This document shows positions 35,661 through 44,376 of a stretch of DNA of 47,944 nucleotides, one piece after another (the first letter of the stretch is position 1; every line of letters starts with the position of its first letter). Below the pieces are notes generated by a model that saw only the letters and a list, made by a program, of their open reading frames with translations, was not told where the DNA came from and made no database searches. The DNA comes from Caldimicrobium sp. (GTDB lineage: Bacteria > Desulfobacterota > Thermodesulfobacteria > Thermodesulfobacteriales > Thermodesulfobacteriaceae). Made by a program: the position numbers and the translations under genes. Location: positions 1-47,944 of the forward strand of contig JANXCE010000014.1 in assembly GCA_025059715.1 (NCBI GenBank). The letters run 5' to 3'.

Positions 35661-37061
35661 TTAAGAACTTTTGGACTTAGCTTTTTTTACAGTCATGTAG
35701 ATATTATAAAGGAAAAAGAGCATACCTATAGTAAATATCACCCCTGCCAAAGTTCTCAATTGCCAATAGGGATAGTTCTTGGCAATAATTTCAACCATAG
35801 TGTATTTAAGAGATCCGTCAGGATTTACTGCTTTCTGCAGAGCGCCCTGTTGTATACCCGTAATCCACATAGTTATAGAGAAAAGAAGTTGGCCAATTAA
35901 CACAAACCAAAAATGGAGATTAGCTATTCTAATACTATAGATCTCCGTTTTTAAAATCTTAGGAAGCATATAATAAATACAGGCAACCACAGTTAAAGTT
36001 ACCCAACCCATGGTGCCCATGTGCACATGTCCTGGAACCCAGTCTGTATAGTGGATAAGAGAGCTTACTATTCTCAAACTCTGAGTGGGGCCCTGAACAG
36101 TCTGGAGACCATAGAAGGTAATTGCAAGGATAAAGAACTTAGTTAAATAGTTGTTTTTTGCCTTTTCCCAATCCTGTCCTACAGTATAATAACCGTTTAT
36201 TACTGCACCCCAAGAAGGTGCAATCAAGAACATGGTGAATACAATACCAAGAGTCTGAATCCAATCGGGAAGGGGAGTATAGACTAAGTGATGAGCCCCT
36301 GTCCAAAGATAGGTAAAGATTAAAGACCAAAAGGAGACGATGGAGAGCCTATGGCTATAGATGGGAAGGCCTGTGGATTTAGGTAAGAAGTAATAGAACA
36401 TGGCTAAAATTGGGGTAGTAAAGACAAAACCTACTGCATTATGACCATACCACCACTGGACATTGGCACTGTTTACCCCAGCAAAGAGGTGATAGCTCTT
36501 GAGCCATCCTGCAGGTATGGCCAGGTTATTAATTATATATAGAATTGCTACTGCAATAACTGTAGCGATGATATACCAGAGGGAGATATACATCTGAGGC
36601 TCTCTTCGGGTGAAAATGGTGCCCAAGATGTTGATGGCAAACATTATCCAGAGGATAACTACAACTATGTCCAAGGGCCATTCAAGTTCCGCATACTCTA
36701 AGGATTGGGTTGCTCCTGCAAGAAGTGAAATTGCTGCTAAGGCAATAGCTATGTTAAAGAGATACACTTGAGCCCTAGCCAGCCTTGGAAAAAGTAAAGG
36801 CCTCTTACAGAGCCTCATGGTGATGTAGTAAGTAATCCCAAAGATTGCTCCAACTCCTAATCCAAAGGCAAGACCGTTAGTATGCACTGCCCTCAAGCGG
36901 CCATAAGTAAAGTAGGGTGCAATATTGGTCTCTGGTAGCCACATTTGAACAGAGATCCATAGCCCAATTAAAATGCCTACGACTCCCCAAAAAAGAGCGG
37001 AGTAAATAAATAATAAAACTGTTCGGTAATCATAACTGTAATCAAACCTTTCTTCTGCCAT
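35661..37061 (-). CDS. ccoN: cbb3-type cytochrome c oxidase catalytic subunit CcoN
   Basis: This 466-residue heme-copper oxidase subunit I has about twelve helices. The conserved histidines are seen in AVHTNGLAFG (low-spin heme), WWYGHNAVGF and TGAHHLVYTPLPDW (Cu-B), and DWVPGHVHMGTMGW (heme b and high-spin heme). It reduces O2 to water with proton pumping and usually high O2 affinity. It heads a twelve-gene operon with promoter at 37110-37138. In a presumed sulfur-respiring anaerobe it may serve microaerobic growth or O2 removal. Confidence 0.96.
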   Translation of the reverse strand: MAEERFDYSYDYRTVLLFIYSALFWGVVGILIGLWISVQMWLPETNIAPYFTYGRLRAVHTNGLAFGLGVGAIFGITYYITMRLCKRPLLFPRLARAQVYLFNIAIALAAISLLAGATQSLEYAELEWPLDIVVVILWIMFAINILGTIFTRREPQMYISLWYIIATVIAVAILYIINNLAIPAGWLKSYHLFAGVNSANVQWWYGHNAVGFVFTTPILAMFYYFLPKSTGLPIYSHRLSIVSFWSLIFTYLWTGAHHLVYTPLPDWIQTLGIVFTMFLIAPSWGAVINGYYTVGQDWEKAKNNYLTKFFILAITFYGLQTVQGPTQSLRIVSSLIHYTDWVPGHVHMGTMGWVTLTVVACIYYMLPKILKTEIYSIRIANLHFWFVLIGQLLFSITMWITGIQQGALQKAVNPDGSLKYTMVEIIAKNYPYWQLRTLAGVIFTIGMLFFLYNIYMTVKKAKSKSS

Positions 37062-37109
37062 AACTCCACCTCCTATTTAAATTTTCTCTATATCTATTTA
37101 TATAAATAA

Positions 37110-37138
37110 ATCTTACAAATGAAATTTTAATTTGTCAA
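37110..37138 (-). promoter_or_regulatory. Sigma-70 promoter of the cbb3 operon
   Basis: The minus strand has a consensus TTGACA (37133-37138), 17 bases, then TAAGAT (37110-37115), giving a start near 37103 and a leader of about 40 bases before ccoN. No FNR-type palindrome (TTGAT-N4-ATCAA) was seen nearby. Confidence 0.7.
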
Positions 37139-37205
37139 GATACAAAATTAAAATATCAAAGATTGTGGTTGTTTGGAGAAAAAATCCCCATTAGCTAATC
37201 CCCCG

Positions 37206-37234
37206 TTGACTTTTAAAAACATACTTCTTAAAAT
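37206..37234 (+). promoter_or_regulatory. Sigma-70 promoter of the TSUP/signalling operon
   Basis: TTGACT (37206-37211) and TAAAAT (37229-37234) are 17 bases apart, about 40 bases before the permease start at 37276. The -35 box lies in one arm of the inverted repeat described separately. Confidence 0.65.
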
Positions 37235-37245
37235 TTAAAAGTCAA
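37206..37245. repeat. 12-bp perfect inverted repeat overlapping the promoter
   Basis: TTGACTTTTAAA (37206-37217) and TTTAAAAGTCAA (37234-37245) are exact reverse complements with 16 bases between. A third partial copy, AAAAGTCAA, lies at 37252-37260. One arm covers the -35 and the other directly follows the -10, so it could be an operator that controls access of RNA polymerase. A hairpin in the mRNA is impossible for the first arm if transcription starts near 37241. Confidence 0.6.
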
Positions 37246-37275
37246 AAAATAAAAAGTCAAAGGGAGTTCAGAACT

Positions 37276-38529
37276 ATGGGATTGAGAAAAATTTATGAAT
37301 TTTTTGTAGCGGGTTTAGTTTACCAAGCTCAATGGGAAAAGGAGGTATCCCGTAACATACTAAACAATAAGCTTCTTCTCTGGATACTCCTTTTGTTGGT
37401 CCTTCCCCTTCTGATATTTCAGTTGGTCTTTGCTTCTAGTGATTTTCTTGGGGGAAAGTACTCTTACGGTGCGGTCCATTTTTCGCCCTATGTATTCTGG
37501 GGAGCTACTGCTATTGGTTTTGCTGCAGGTTTGATTACAGGATGCATCGGTGCAGGGGGAGGTTTTATTATAGCCCCTGCCTTAATGTCCATGGGAGTTA
37601 AAGGTATTATGGCAGTGGGGACAGATCAATTTCACATCTTTGCCAAGGCTATAATGGGTAGTGCTATTCATAAAAAACTTGGAAATGTATCCTTTAAATT
37701 AGCTATAGCTTTTATTTTAGGATCTATTCCAGGAGCTACCTTAGGAGGTTACATAAATAGAGCTATCTACTCTAAGAATCCCATATGGAGCGATATTTTT
37801 ATAAGTTCTATTTATGCTCTTTTGCTGGGTTTTCTTGGTTTTTACACTTTATATGACTTTTACAGTGCCAAGAGGCGTAGTCAACAAATGGCTTATGATA
37901 CAATAGCTAAAAAAACAGTAGGTATGACTAATTTTGCTAAAAGGCTTCAAAGTATTAAATTTTTACCTCCTAATATCAAATTTGACTATGAGTTCGGTGG
38001 TAGAGAGATCTCTTGGGTATTTGTGGCTTTAGGAGGTTTTATTGTAGGTTTAGTTGCAGCTCTAATGGGTGTTGGTGGGGGTTTTTTAGCCTTTCCCATA
38101 ATGATATATTGCCTGGGGGTTTCTACGGCAACTACAGTAGGAACGGATCTTCTACAGATTATTTTTACTGCAGGATATAGTTCTATTTTTCAATATGCTA
38201 TTTATGGTTACATTGCCTATGTGGTGGAGATGGGTTTACTTCTTGGTTCTCTTATTGGAGTGCAGATAGGAGCGCTTACTACTAAAGTAGTTCCGGGCAT
38301 GACCATTAGGGGATTCTATGCTATAACTATTCTCTCCGCCTTCGTTAATAGAATAACTGCTTTGCCCGATAAATTAAGAAGCCTTGGAATACTAAACTGG
38401 CCAAAAGAACTCTGTCTTTGGATCATGCATATTGGTAATATCCTGTTCTGGGGAATAGTTGGTATTTTTGTTTTGTGGGTTCTATACGAATTCTTTAAGA
38501 ATATAAAAACTTTGAGACAAGAGGGATAG
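37276..38529 (+). CDS. TSUP (TauE/SafE-like) anion permease, copy 1
   Basis: This 417-residue membrane protein has about nine helices and two internal repeats, each with the glycine-rich TSUP motif (GLITGCIGAGGGFIIAPALM near residue 95; GLVAALMGVGGGFLAFPIMI near 260). TSUP members move sulfite, sulfonates or other anions. It is longer than typical TauE because of an N-terminal extension beginning with a soluble helix (YQAQWEKEV) and an 80-residue middle loop. A near twin is encoded on the other strand at 45983-47239. It starts an operon with a two-TM partner and signalling genes. Substrate unknown; a sulfur oxyanion is a guess. Confidence 0.85.
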   Translation: MGLRKIYEFFVAGLVYQAQWEKEVSRNILNNKLLLWILLLLVLPLLIFQLVFASSDFLGGKYSYGAVHFSPYVFWGATAIGFAAGLITGCIGAGGGFIIAPALMSMGVKGIMAVGTDQFHIFAKAIMGSAIHKKLGNVSFKLAIAFILGSIPGATLGGYINRAIYSKNPIWSDIFISSIYALLLGFLGFYTLYDFYSAKRRSQQMAYDTIAKKTVGMTNFAKRLQSIKFLPPNIKFDYEFGGREISWVFVALGGFIVGLVAALMGVGGGFLAFPIMIYCLGVSTATTVGTDLLQIIFTAGYSSIFQYAIYGYIAYVVEMGLLLGSLIGVQIGALTTKVVPGMTIRGFYAITILSAFVNRITALPDKLRSLGILNWPKELCLWIMHIGNILFWGIVGIFVLWVLYEFFKNIKTLRQEG

Positions 38530-38532
38530 CCT

Positions 38533-39282
38533 ATGATAATAGTAGATAAAAGGAAGTTTTTCATTGGATCAACTCTTTTAACAGCCTTTTTAGTAGTTCT
38601 AATTCTTATGTTTGTCCCCATGTTTGGTCCAAAGAAAGAGCTACACTTCATTGACTATGCCCAACAGATACTAAATAGTTTAGCTAAAGGCTCCTCCTAC
38701 TTTATACCCCAATTAAATCCCCTTGTAGAAAAGTATAAGGCCTATAATTTTGACATTAGTATAGATCTCAAGAGAGAGGGGGATACTCCTGAGTCATTAA
38801 ACAAGCGCCTTCTCTTAGCTCAAAAGGTTTTTACTATTAATCAAATCTCCCATGAATTTGAGGGATCCAAGGTGCGTATTAAATTTAATTTGGGTAATTT
38901 GTTAAAGATAATACTTGAAGATTCCGATAATCTCTTTTTTAACAGGGGAGAATTAATTAGACAGAAATACAATATTGAGGAGGAAAAGAGGTTACTTAGA
39001 TTTTGGCACTTATTATTAACCAGAATGGAGAAAAACTTCGCCTTTGAATTAAAGGAGTTTGAAATAGCTAAGGATGTTAAGAATGTAGTCATGAAGGCAA
39101 TTGAACCTGCTTACAATTACTATGGAATAACTCCAGATTCGGTGCGCAAGAATCCCCTTCCTCTTACATTACTCTTAACTTGGTATATAATTTATACCCT
39201 ATGGTATGGACTCGGGACTTTATATTTCTTTGAAGGCCTTGGTCTAACCGCTAAAAGACCAAAGTCAAAAAGGGAAATTTAA
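38533..39282 (+). CDS. Two-TM partner protein of the TSUP permease, copy 1
   Basis: This 249-residue protein has an N-terminal transmembrane helix (10-31), a periplasmic domain of about 180 residues and a C-terminal helix (215-238) with a charged tail. I do not recognise the family. It is clearly homologous along its whole length to the protein at 45238-45981: shared GSxYFIP-like KGSSYFIPQL, DADN/DSDNLFFNRGE and AIEPAYNYYGI segments. In both cases it directly follows a TSUP permease (3 bases here), so it is very likely a dedicated subunit or regulator of that permease. Confidence 0.75.
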   Translation: MIIVDKRKFFIGSTLLTAFLVVLILMFVPMFGPKKELHFIDYAQQILNSLAKGSSYFIPQLNPLVEKYKAYNFDISIDLKREGDTPESLNKRLLLAQKVFTINQISHEFEGSKVRIKFNLGNLLKIILEDSDNLFFNRGELIRQKYNIEEEKRLLRFWHLLLTRMEKNFAFELKEFEIAKDVKNVVMKAIEPAYNYYGITPDSVRKNPLPLTLLLTWYIIYTLWYGLGTLYFFEGLGLTAKRPKSKREI

Positions 39283-39286
39283 TCTT

Positions 39287-39751
39287 TTGAAAATATTAGT
39301 CTCCTTAATTACTCTAAGTAAAAGTTTTATTCAAAAATTAGCTTCTTTAATCTTTTATCGCTATTTTCGGGATAGACAATCTAAAATAAAGTTAATGATC
39401 CTAACTGAGGATCCTGCATTAGTAAGATCTATCTCTGAGAGATTAGGAATCCTTGATTTAAACTCCTCTTTTGTCAAGGATAATCCAACCTTTATTGAGT
39501 TCTTCAGAGACTATCAACCCGATTTATTGATAATTGACTTAAGTAGTATAAAAAAATTAGAAAAAAATCCCCTAAGGGATTTAAAGAAAATCAATCCTGA
39601 AATAAAGGTCTTAGTAATACTTTCAGGAACGGAGGACTTTGTAGATGAAGCAGAGTGTCTACAGATGGGATTTTGCAAAATATTCAGAAAGCCTTTGGAT
39701 ATTGAAGTTCTAATTGAAGGTCTAAGAGAGGTCATTGAGCACAAAGGCTAA
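39287..39751 (+). CDS. Receiver-like protein with N-terminal hydrophobic extension
   Basis: This 154-residue protein has a receiver fold from about residue 35. ILTEDPALV supplies the acidic pair, LLIIDLSSI the phospho-acceptor Asp, ILSGTED the Ser/Thr position and KPLD the Lys. The first 30 residues are hydrophobic and basic (LVSLITLSKSFIQKLASLIF), unusual for a receiver, and may attach it to the membrane. The start is a TTG with AAAAAGGG upstream; an ATG at residue 37 has no Shine-Dalgarno and would cut into the first strand. It lies between the permease partner and the kinase. Confidence 0.65.
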   Translation: MKILVSLITLSKSFIQKLASLIFYRYFRDRQSKIKLMILTEDPALVRSISERLGILDLNSSFVKDNPTFIEFFRDYQPDLLIIDLSSIKKLEKNPLRDLKKINPEIKVLVILSGTEDFVDEAECLQMGFCKIFRKPLDIEVLIEGLREVIEHKG

Positions 39752-39760
39752 AAAGGAAAG

Positions 39761-41428
39761 ATGTTAAGAATTTATTATGGAAGTTTTCTAAAAGATTCTC
39801 TTCTTATAAAGCCAAGGGAATTATATTACAAAATTCAAAAGCGTCTTTTTATTTTACTTTTCTTAGCAGTTTCAATTGGGCCACTTTTGACTATAACTTT
39901 TTATTTAAATAATTACTATAAGACAACTTGGATAGAACACATTTCTGAAGACTTGAATAATTATGCTAAGTTACTTGCAACTAAAGTGGAAATAAGTCTT
40001 GATCAAGCACATGATTATTTACATTTAATAGGAGAATTTGTGGTAAATAATAAAATAAAGATTAAGAGTAATAAAAATTTAATTTTTGATAATAATAGGT
40101 TTGCTTGTTTATTTACTTATGAAAAGAAAAAAAATAGATACAATATGATTATAAATCAGTTAGAGTGTAAGGGAATTTTAACAAGTAATATTTTAAAGGA
40201 ATTGTTGGAAAGACCATATGAAAAGGGTATTTTGAGTGTAAAAAGCAATTCGGATAATAAGATATCAATAGTGCTATTTCATTATCATAAACACAAAGAT
40301 TTATTAGTAGTTGGTGTGTTAAAGCAAAAGTATTTAGAAGATATAATTTATGTAAAAAAGTTTAGTAAGTGGACAGATATAGAAATAATAGATGATAAAA
40401 ATAATATAATCATGTCAACAAAATATAATAAAGATCTTGTTTCAAGCTATGACGATGGGGTTTCAAATGGTAAAAAAAGAGAATATAATGAAGATGTAGA
40501 AAAAATCTTAGTTAAAGTGCCATTCAATCAAAATAAATGGTTTATAATTGTAGAGGAACAGATTGAAAACTTAATTTCAGAATTTCATGATATATTCACA
40601 AAGATATTAGTATTAATCTTTATTGCAATTTCAGTATTAATTATTGTTTCTATATTCATAATAAATTATCTGGTAGAGGGTATTGAGAGGGCCGATACTC
40701 AGAGATTAGAGCTTTCTGCGCGTATGATTGAGACAGAGAAAATGGCTCTTATTGGTAGATTGGCAGCCAATGTGGCGCATGAGATCAACAATCCTCTTCA
40801 AATAATTGAAGAGGAAGCAGGATGGATGTTGGATCTACTGATGGATGAGCACCCGGAGAAGGTTAAAAACTACCGAGAATACTCTAATTCTCTTGAAAAT
40901 ATTAAGAAACAGGTCAAGAGAGTTAAACTTATTACTCATAAGCTACTTGGTCTTAGAAAATCTGAGGTTGAAGAAGATCTGGAAATCAATATAAACGAAC
41001 TTATTGAAGAGACTGTAGGGTTGCTCAGAAAAAGTGCGGACAGAAGAGGTATAGAGATAAAATTAAATCTCGATCCCCAAATTCCCACGGTAAGAATGTC
41101 TCCTCTTCAATTTCAGCAGGCTATTCTTAATATCTTGAATAATTCAATTGATGCGATTGTAGAGAGGGGCACAATTGAAGTATCTAGTAAACTTACCCAA
41201 GATCAAAAAATTATTTTAGAATTTTCCGATACTGGACCTGGGATTCCATCTGAAATTTTGCCCAAAATTTTTGATCCCTTTTTCTCTACCAAGAAGGGAG
41301 TAAGAAATGTTGGCTTAGGGTTATATATAACTTCAACCTTTATAAAAAAATTGGGAGGCGACATAAAGGTGCAGAACAAGCCAGAGGGGGGAGCTCTTTT
41401 TACTATCATACTTCCTGTAAGAAAGTAA
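39761..41428 (+). CDS. Sensor histidine kinase with large periplasmic domain
   Basis: This 555-residue kinase has transmembrane helices at about 29-49 and 280-304 and a periplasmic domain of about 230 residues between them (Cache-like in size and secondary-structure pattern). A linker leads to H340 in VAHEINNP and a HATPase_c domain with LNILNNSIDAI, SDTGPGIP, DPFFSTKKG and GLGLYI. The DNA for the sensor domain (about 39900-40680) is noticeably richer in A+T and in ATA/AAT codons than the kinase part, which suggests separate ancestry or relaxed selection. It probably phosphorylates the receivers encoded on either side. Confidence 0.9.
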   Translation: MLRIYYGSFLKDSLLIKPRELYYKIQKRLFILLFLAVSIGPLLTITFYLNNYYKTTWIEHISEDLNNYAKLLATKVEISLDQAHDYLHLIGEFVVNNKIKIKSNKNLIFDNNRFACLFTYEKKKNRYNMIINQLECKGILTSNILKELLERPYEKGILSVKSNSDNKISIVLFHYHKHKDLLVVGVLKQKYLEDIIYVKKFSKWTDIEIIDDKNNIIMSTKYNKDLVSSYDDGVSNGKKREYNEDVEKILVKVPFNQNKWFIIVEEQIENLISEFHDIFTKILVLIFIAISVLIIVSIFIINYLVEGIERADTQRLELSARMIETEKMALIGRLAANVAHEINNPLQIIEEEAGWMLDLLMDEHPEKVKNYREYSNSLENIKKQVKRVKLITHKLLGLRKSEVEEDLEININELIEETVGLLRKSADRRGIEIKLNLDPQIPTVRMSPLQFQQAILNILNNSIDAIVERGTIEVSSKLTQDQKIILEFSDTGPGIPSEILPKIFDPFFSTKKGVRNVGLGLYITSTFIKKLGGDIKVQNKPEGGALFTIILPVRK

Positions 41429-41430
41429 AT

Positions 41431-43971
41431 ATGTTAAGTAAACTCAAAATAATTACAAAGAAAATTTTAGCCAAGCTCAAGAATAAGCGAGTAGAGGAGA
41501 GAGATAGTCTAACTGAGGAAGTATTTAAAAAGCGATATCAAAAATTTTTGGAATTGACTACTGCCAATAGTATGGCTTTAGAGGTAATGGCAGAATTAGA
41601 GGATATCTCTAGAGGGAATGTGCCTCCCAGTATAGATTATTTAAGGAGCAAGTGCACTACTTTAACAGTTAATGTGTATCGAATGATAAAGGCCTTAGAG
41701 GCTTTATCTGGTAGAGAAAATACTGAATTAGAGGAGATTTTTTCTTCGATCACGGAAAGGCTTGAGTCTATTCTGAGTGCGGAAAAGTCAAAAACCAGAG
41801 GGGTATTAGTGATGGATCTTGCGGAGATTAGTGAAGAACACTTTCTTTCAACTGGAAACAAAATGGCAAATTTAGGTGTAATTAAAAGTAAATTGGGTTA
41901 TCTAATTCCTGAGGGCTTTGTAATAACCACTGAAGCCTTTTGCTATTTTCTTGATTATAATAAGCTTGACGAAGAAATAAAACGGAGATTAACATTAGCG
42001 GGAAATCTTGATGACATGGAGCTTGTTTTCAAAACTTCTGCCTCACTAGTGAATTTAATCACCAAGGCAAAATTTCCTAAGGATTTGGAGTTTGAAATAA
42101 TAAAGGCCATAGAAAAGTTAGAAAGGTCCTATGGGGGTGAGTTATCATTTGCAGTTAGATCTAGTGCGGTGGGTGAAGATACTTCTCAAAATTCCTTTGC
42201 TGGACTTTTTAAAACTATCCTTAATGTGCCAAAGGATGAGATGTTGCAGGCTATTAAAGAGGTATTTGCCAGTAAGTATGAACCACCTGCTATAATTTAT
42301 AGAGTTCAGAGGGGATTTAGAGATGAGGAACTTCTAATGAGTGTTGGGTGTATGGTCATGATTCCAGCAGTTATTAGTGGAGTTACCTTTACCAAGGATC
42401 CAAAGGACTACGAGAGTTCCCATCTAGAAATTCAAGCGGTAAGGGGCACTGCGGAAAATCTCGTTCAGGGAATGGTAGATGGAGAGGTCTATATATTGGA
42501 TAGGGAGTCTGGAACTCTTGTTACTGAGATTACAAAAGATGGTCTTTTGAATTTTGAGGTATTACAAAAACTATGGAAGATGAGTTTAGAGATAGAACGC
42601 CTTTTTGGTTTACCTCAGGACATTGAGTGGTGCCTTGATGCAGAGGGAAAACTTTACATTCTTCAGGCTCGTCCCCTTGTGTTTTCAACAAAATATCAAA
42701 GAGAATCTGTAGAGTTCACAGCTGGCGAAGAAGATTTAAAACTTATTGCGGAGGGAGGCGTTACTGTGAATACAGGAGTGGCCACTGGAATAGCCCATAT
42801 AGTGAAGAGTGATTTAGACATGCTTTCCTTTCCTAAAGGGGGTATACTTATTGCTCCCTATGCCTTACCTAAATGGAGTGCTTTGTTAAGAAGGGCTTCT
42901 GCCTTAATTTGTGAAAGGGGCCAAGCAGTTTCTCACTTGGCAATTGTAGCACGAGAATTAGGAATTCCCTCTATTTTTGGATTGGAGGGTATTTGCCATA
43001 AAATTCCTTCGGGAGCTTGGATTACAGTGGATGCTATCGCAAGAAAGGTTTATTTGGGAAAGCTCTCTAAGACTGAGATAATTCAAAGTGAACAAAGGAT
43101 TTATTCAAAAATCAGTTCCGTAAATTTAATCCTTCATCAACTATTAAGCTTGATTATCCCTCTTAATCTAACTGACCCTGAGTCTCCTAAATTTCGTCCT
43201 AAATTTTGCACAACCCTTCATGATATTGTGAGATATTGTCACGAAAAAGCAGTGGAAGAACTTTTACATCTCGGAGATCTCCTTCAGGAGAAGGATCGAT
43301 TTGCTCAGAAAATGCTTGGTGAGGGAGCTCCTTGGTGGATAGTTGTGGATCTTGGCGGTGCCTTCCAAAAGGACCAAGGTAGATTCAAAAAGAAGGAGAT
43401 TAAGTTGGATATTATAAAAAGTATTCCCTTAAGAGCACTTTGGGAGGGACTAACCTTTGTTCCTTGGGAAGGTCCACCTGTAGATTTAAAGGGATTAGCC
43501 AGCGTTATTTATACTTCAACAATGCGTCCTGAATTAGACCCTTCTATGCCTGATCATAGTAGGGCTAAGAATTACATTCTTGCTAGTAAGAATTTTTGCC
43601 ACCTTGGTATGAAACTTGGCTTTCATTTCAGTGTGGTGGAGGCAAATTTAAGTGAACATATTATTGAAAATTATATTTATTTTTACTTTAGCGGTGGCGG
43701 AGCGGATATACAACGTAGGCTACTTCGCTTAGAATTTTTACGAGAACTTCTTGAAAGGTATAACTTCCATGTAATGATAAGAATGGATAGTCTTTTCGCT
43801 CACATAGAAAAAAAGAAGAGAGAGGATTTAATACCCTACTTAAAAATTTTGGGTTATCTATTGATGCACTTGAGACAATTAGATATGATTATGGCTAATC
43901 CGGGATTAGTATCCTTTTTTAGAGAAAAGTTTGATAGAGAACTCTCTCAGATTTATCTTGCAGGGAGGTAA
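41431..43971 (+). CDS. PEP-synthase-like phosphohistidine protein lacking the PEP/pyruvate barrel
   Basis: This is an 846-residue protein. Residues 1-125 are helical. Residues 140-420 are a PEP-synthase-type ATP-grasp domain (TGNKMANLGVIKSKLG, AVRSSAVGEDTSQNSFAGLF, then DIEW...LQARPL). Residues 440-545 are the swivelling phosphohistidine domain, with His502 in GQAVSHLAIVARELGIPSIFG. The TIM barrel that binds PEP or pyruvate is absent; instead about 300 residues of an unrecognised, mostly helical domain follow (for example VVDLGGAF; HFSVVEANLSEHI; YFYFSGGGADIQRR). It can therefore make a phosphohistidine from ATP but the acceptor is unknown. It sits between a kinase and a CheY-like receiver, so a signalling phosphotransfer role is possible. 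Annotation as phosphoenolpyruvate synthase would be wrong. Confidence 0.8.
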   Translation: MLSKLKIITKKILAKLKNKRVEERDSLTEEVFKKRYQKFLELTTANSMALEVMAELEDISRGNVPPSIDYLRSKCTTLTVNVYRMIKALEALSGRENTELEEIFSSITERLESILSAEKSKTRGVLVMDLAEISEEHFLSTGNKMANLGVIKSKLGYLIPEGFVITTEAFCYFLDYNKLDEEIKRRLTLAGNLDDMELVFKTSASLVNLITKAKFPKDLEFEIIKAIEKLERSYGGELSFAVRSSAVGEDTSQNSFAGLFKTILNVPKDEMLQAIKEVFASKYEPPAIIYRVQRGFRDEELLMSVGCMVMIPAVISGVTFTKDPKDYESSHLEIQAVRGTAENLVQGMVDGEVYILDRESGTLVTEITKDGLLNFEVLQKLWKMSLEIERLFGLPQDIEWCLDAEGKLYILQARPLVFSTKYQRESVEFTAGEEDLKLIAEGGVTVNTGVATGIAHIVKSDLDMLSFPKGGILIAPYALPKWSALLRRASALICERGQAVSHLAIVARELGIPSIFGLEGICHKIPSGAWITVDAIARKVYLGKLSKTEIIQSEQRIYSKISSVNLILHQLLSLIIPLNLTDPESPKFRPKFCTTLHDIVRYCHEKAVEELLHLGDLLQEKDRFAQKMLGEGAPWWIVVDLGGAFQKDQGRFKKKEIKLDIIKSIPLRALWEGLTFVPWEGPPVDLKGLASVIYTSTMRPELDPSMPDHSRAKNYILASKNFCHLGMKLGFHFSVVEANLSEHIIENYIYFYFSGGGADIQRRLLRLEFLRELLERYNFHVMIRMDSLFAHIEKKKREDLIPYLKILGYLLMHLRQLDMIMANPGLVSFFREKFDRELSQIYLAGR

Positions 43972-43979
43972 GAATCGAG

Positions 43980-44363
43980 ATGGACAAAGAGAATACCCTT
44001 CTCATAATAGATGATGAAGTTGATTTCTTAGAGGTAATAAGCAAAAGGTTGAAGAGAAGGGGGTTTCAGGTTTTCACCGCTGTTAACTGCAAGGAGGGGT
44101 TAGAAATATTGAAAAATAATTTAATAGATTTGATAGTCTTAGATGTGATGCTACCTGACTTACATGGTTTAGAGTGCTTAGCGGAGATAAAGAAACTTAA
44201 TGAGGTCCCTGTAATTTTACTAACGGGACATGCCTCTCTCAAGACGGGTATTGAGAGTTTAAAACTTGGAGCAAAAGATTACTGTTTAAAGCCCATAGAT
44301 TTTGAGGAATTAGTAGAAAAAATCCAGGCTACTCTAAGAGAGTCCCAGGGTAGTGAAGCTTAA
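43980..44363 (+). CDS. Single-domain response regulator (CheY-like)
   Basis: This 127-residue stand-alone receiver has all phosphorylation residues: IIDDE, acceptor Asp in LIVLDVMLPD, LTGHAS and LKPID. It has no output domain, so it must act by protein contact, for example on the PEP-synthase-like protein or on a permease. It begins eight bases after the preceding stop and ends the plus-strand operon, meeting the universal stress gene tail to tail with seven bases between. Confidence 0.9.
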   Translation: MDKENTLLIIDDEVDFLEVISKRLKRRGFQVFTAVNCKEGLEILKNNLIDLIVLDVMLPDLHGLECLAEIKKLNEVPVILLTGHASLKTGIESLKLGAKDYCLKPIDFEELVEKIQATLRESQGSEA

Positions 44364-44376
44364 CCTCTCTTTAAGC
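44358..44376. terminator. Small convergent hairpin between operons
   Basis: GCTTAA (44358-44363) and TTAAGC (44371-44376) form a perfect 6-bp stem with a 7-base loop that includes the stop codons of both converging genes. The stem is short and T-runs are weak, so this is only a possible bidirectional terminator. Confidence 0.25.

Noticed and set aside
37062-37275. FNR/Anr-type operator for the cbb3 operon
   Set aside because: No TTGAT-N4-ATCAA palindrome was found; only a plain sigma-70 promoter is evident.
41431-43971. Annotation as phosphoenolpyruvate synthase or pyruvate phosphate dikinase
   Set aside because: The ATP-grasp and phosphohistidine domains are present, but the C-terminal PEP/pyruvate barrel and its conserved cysteine region are missing.
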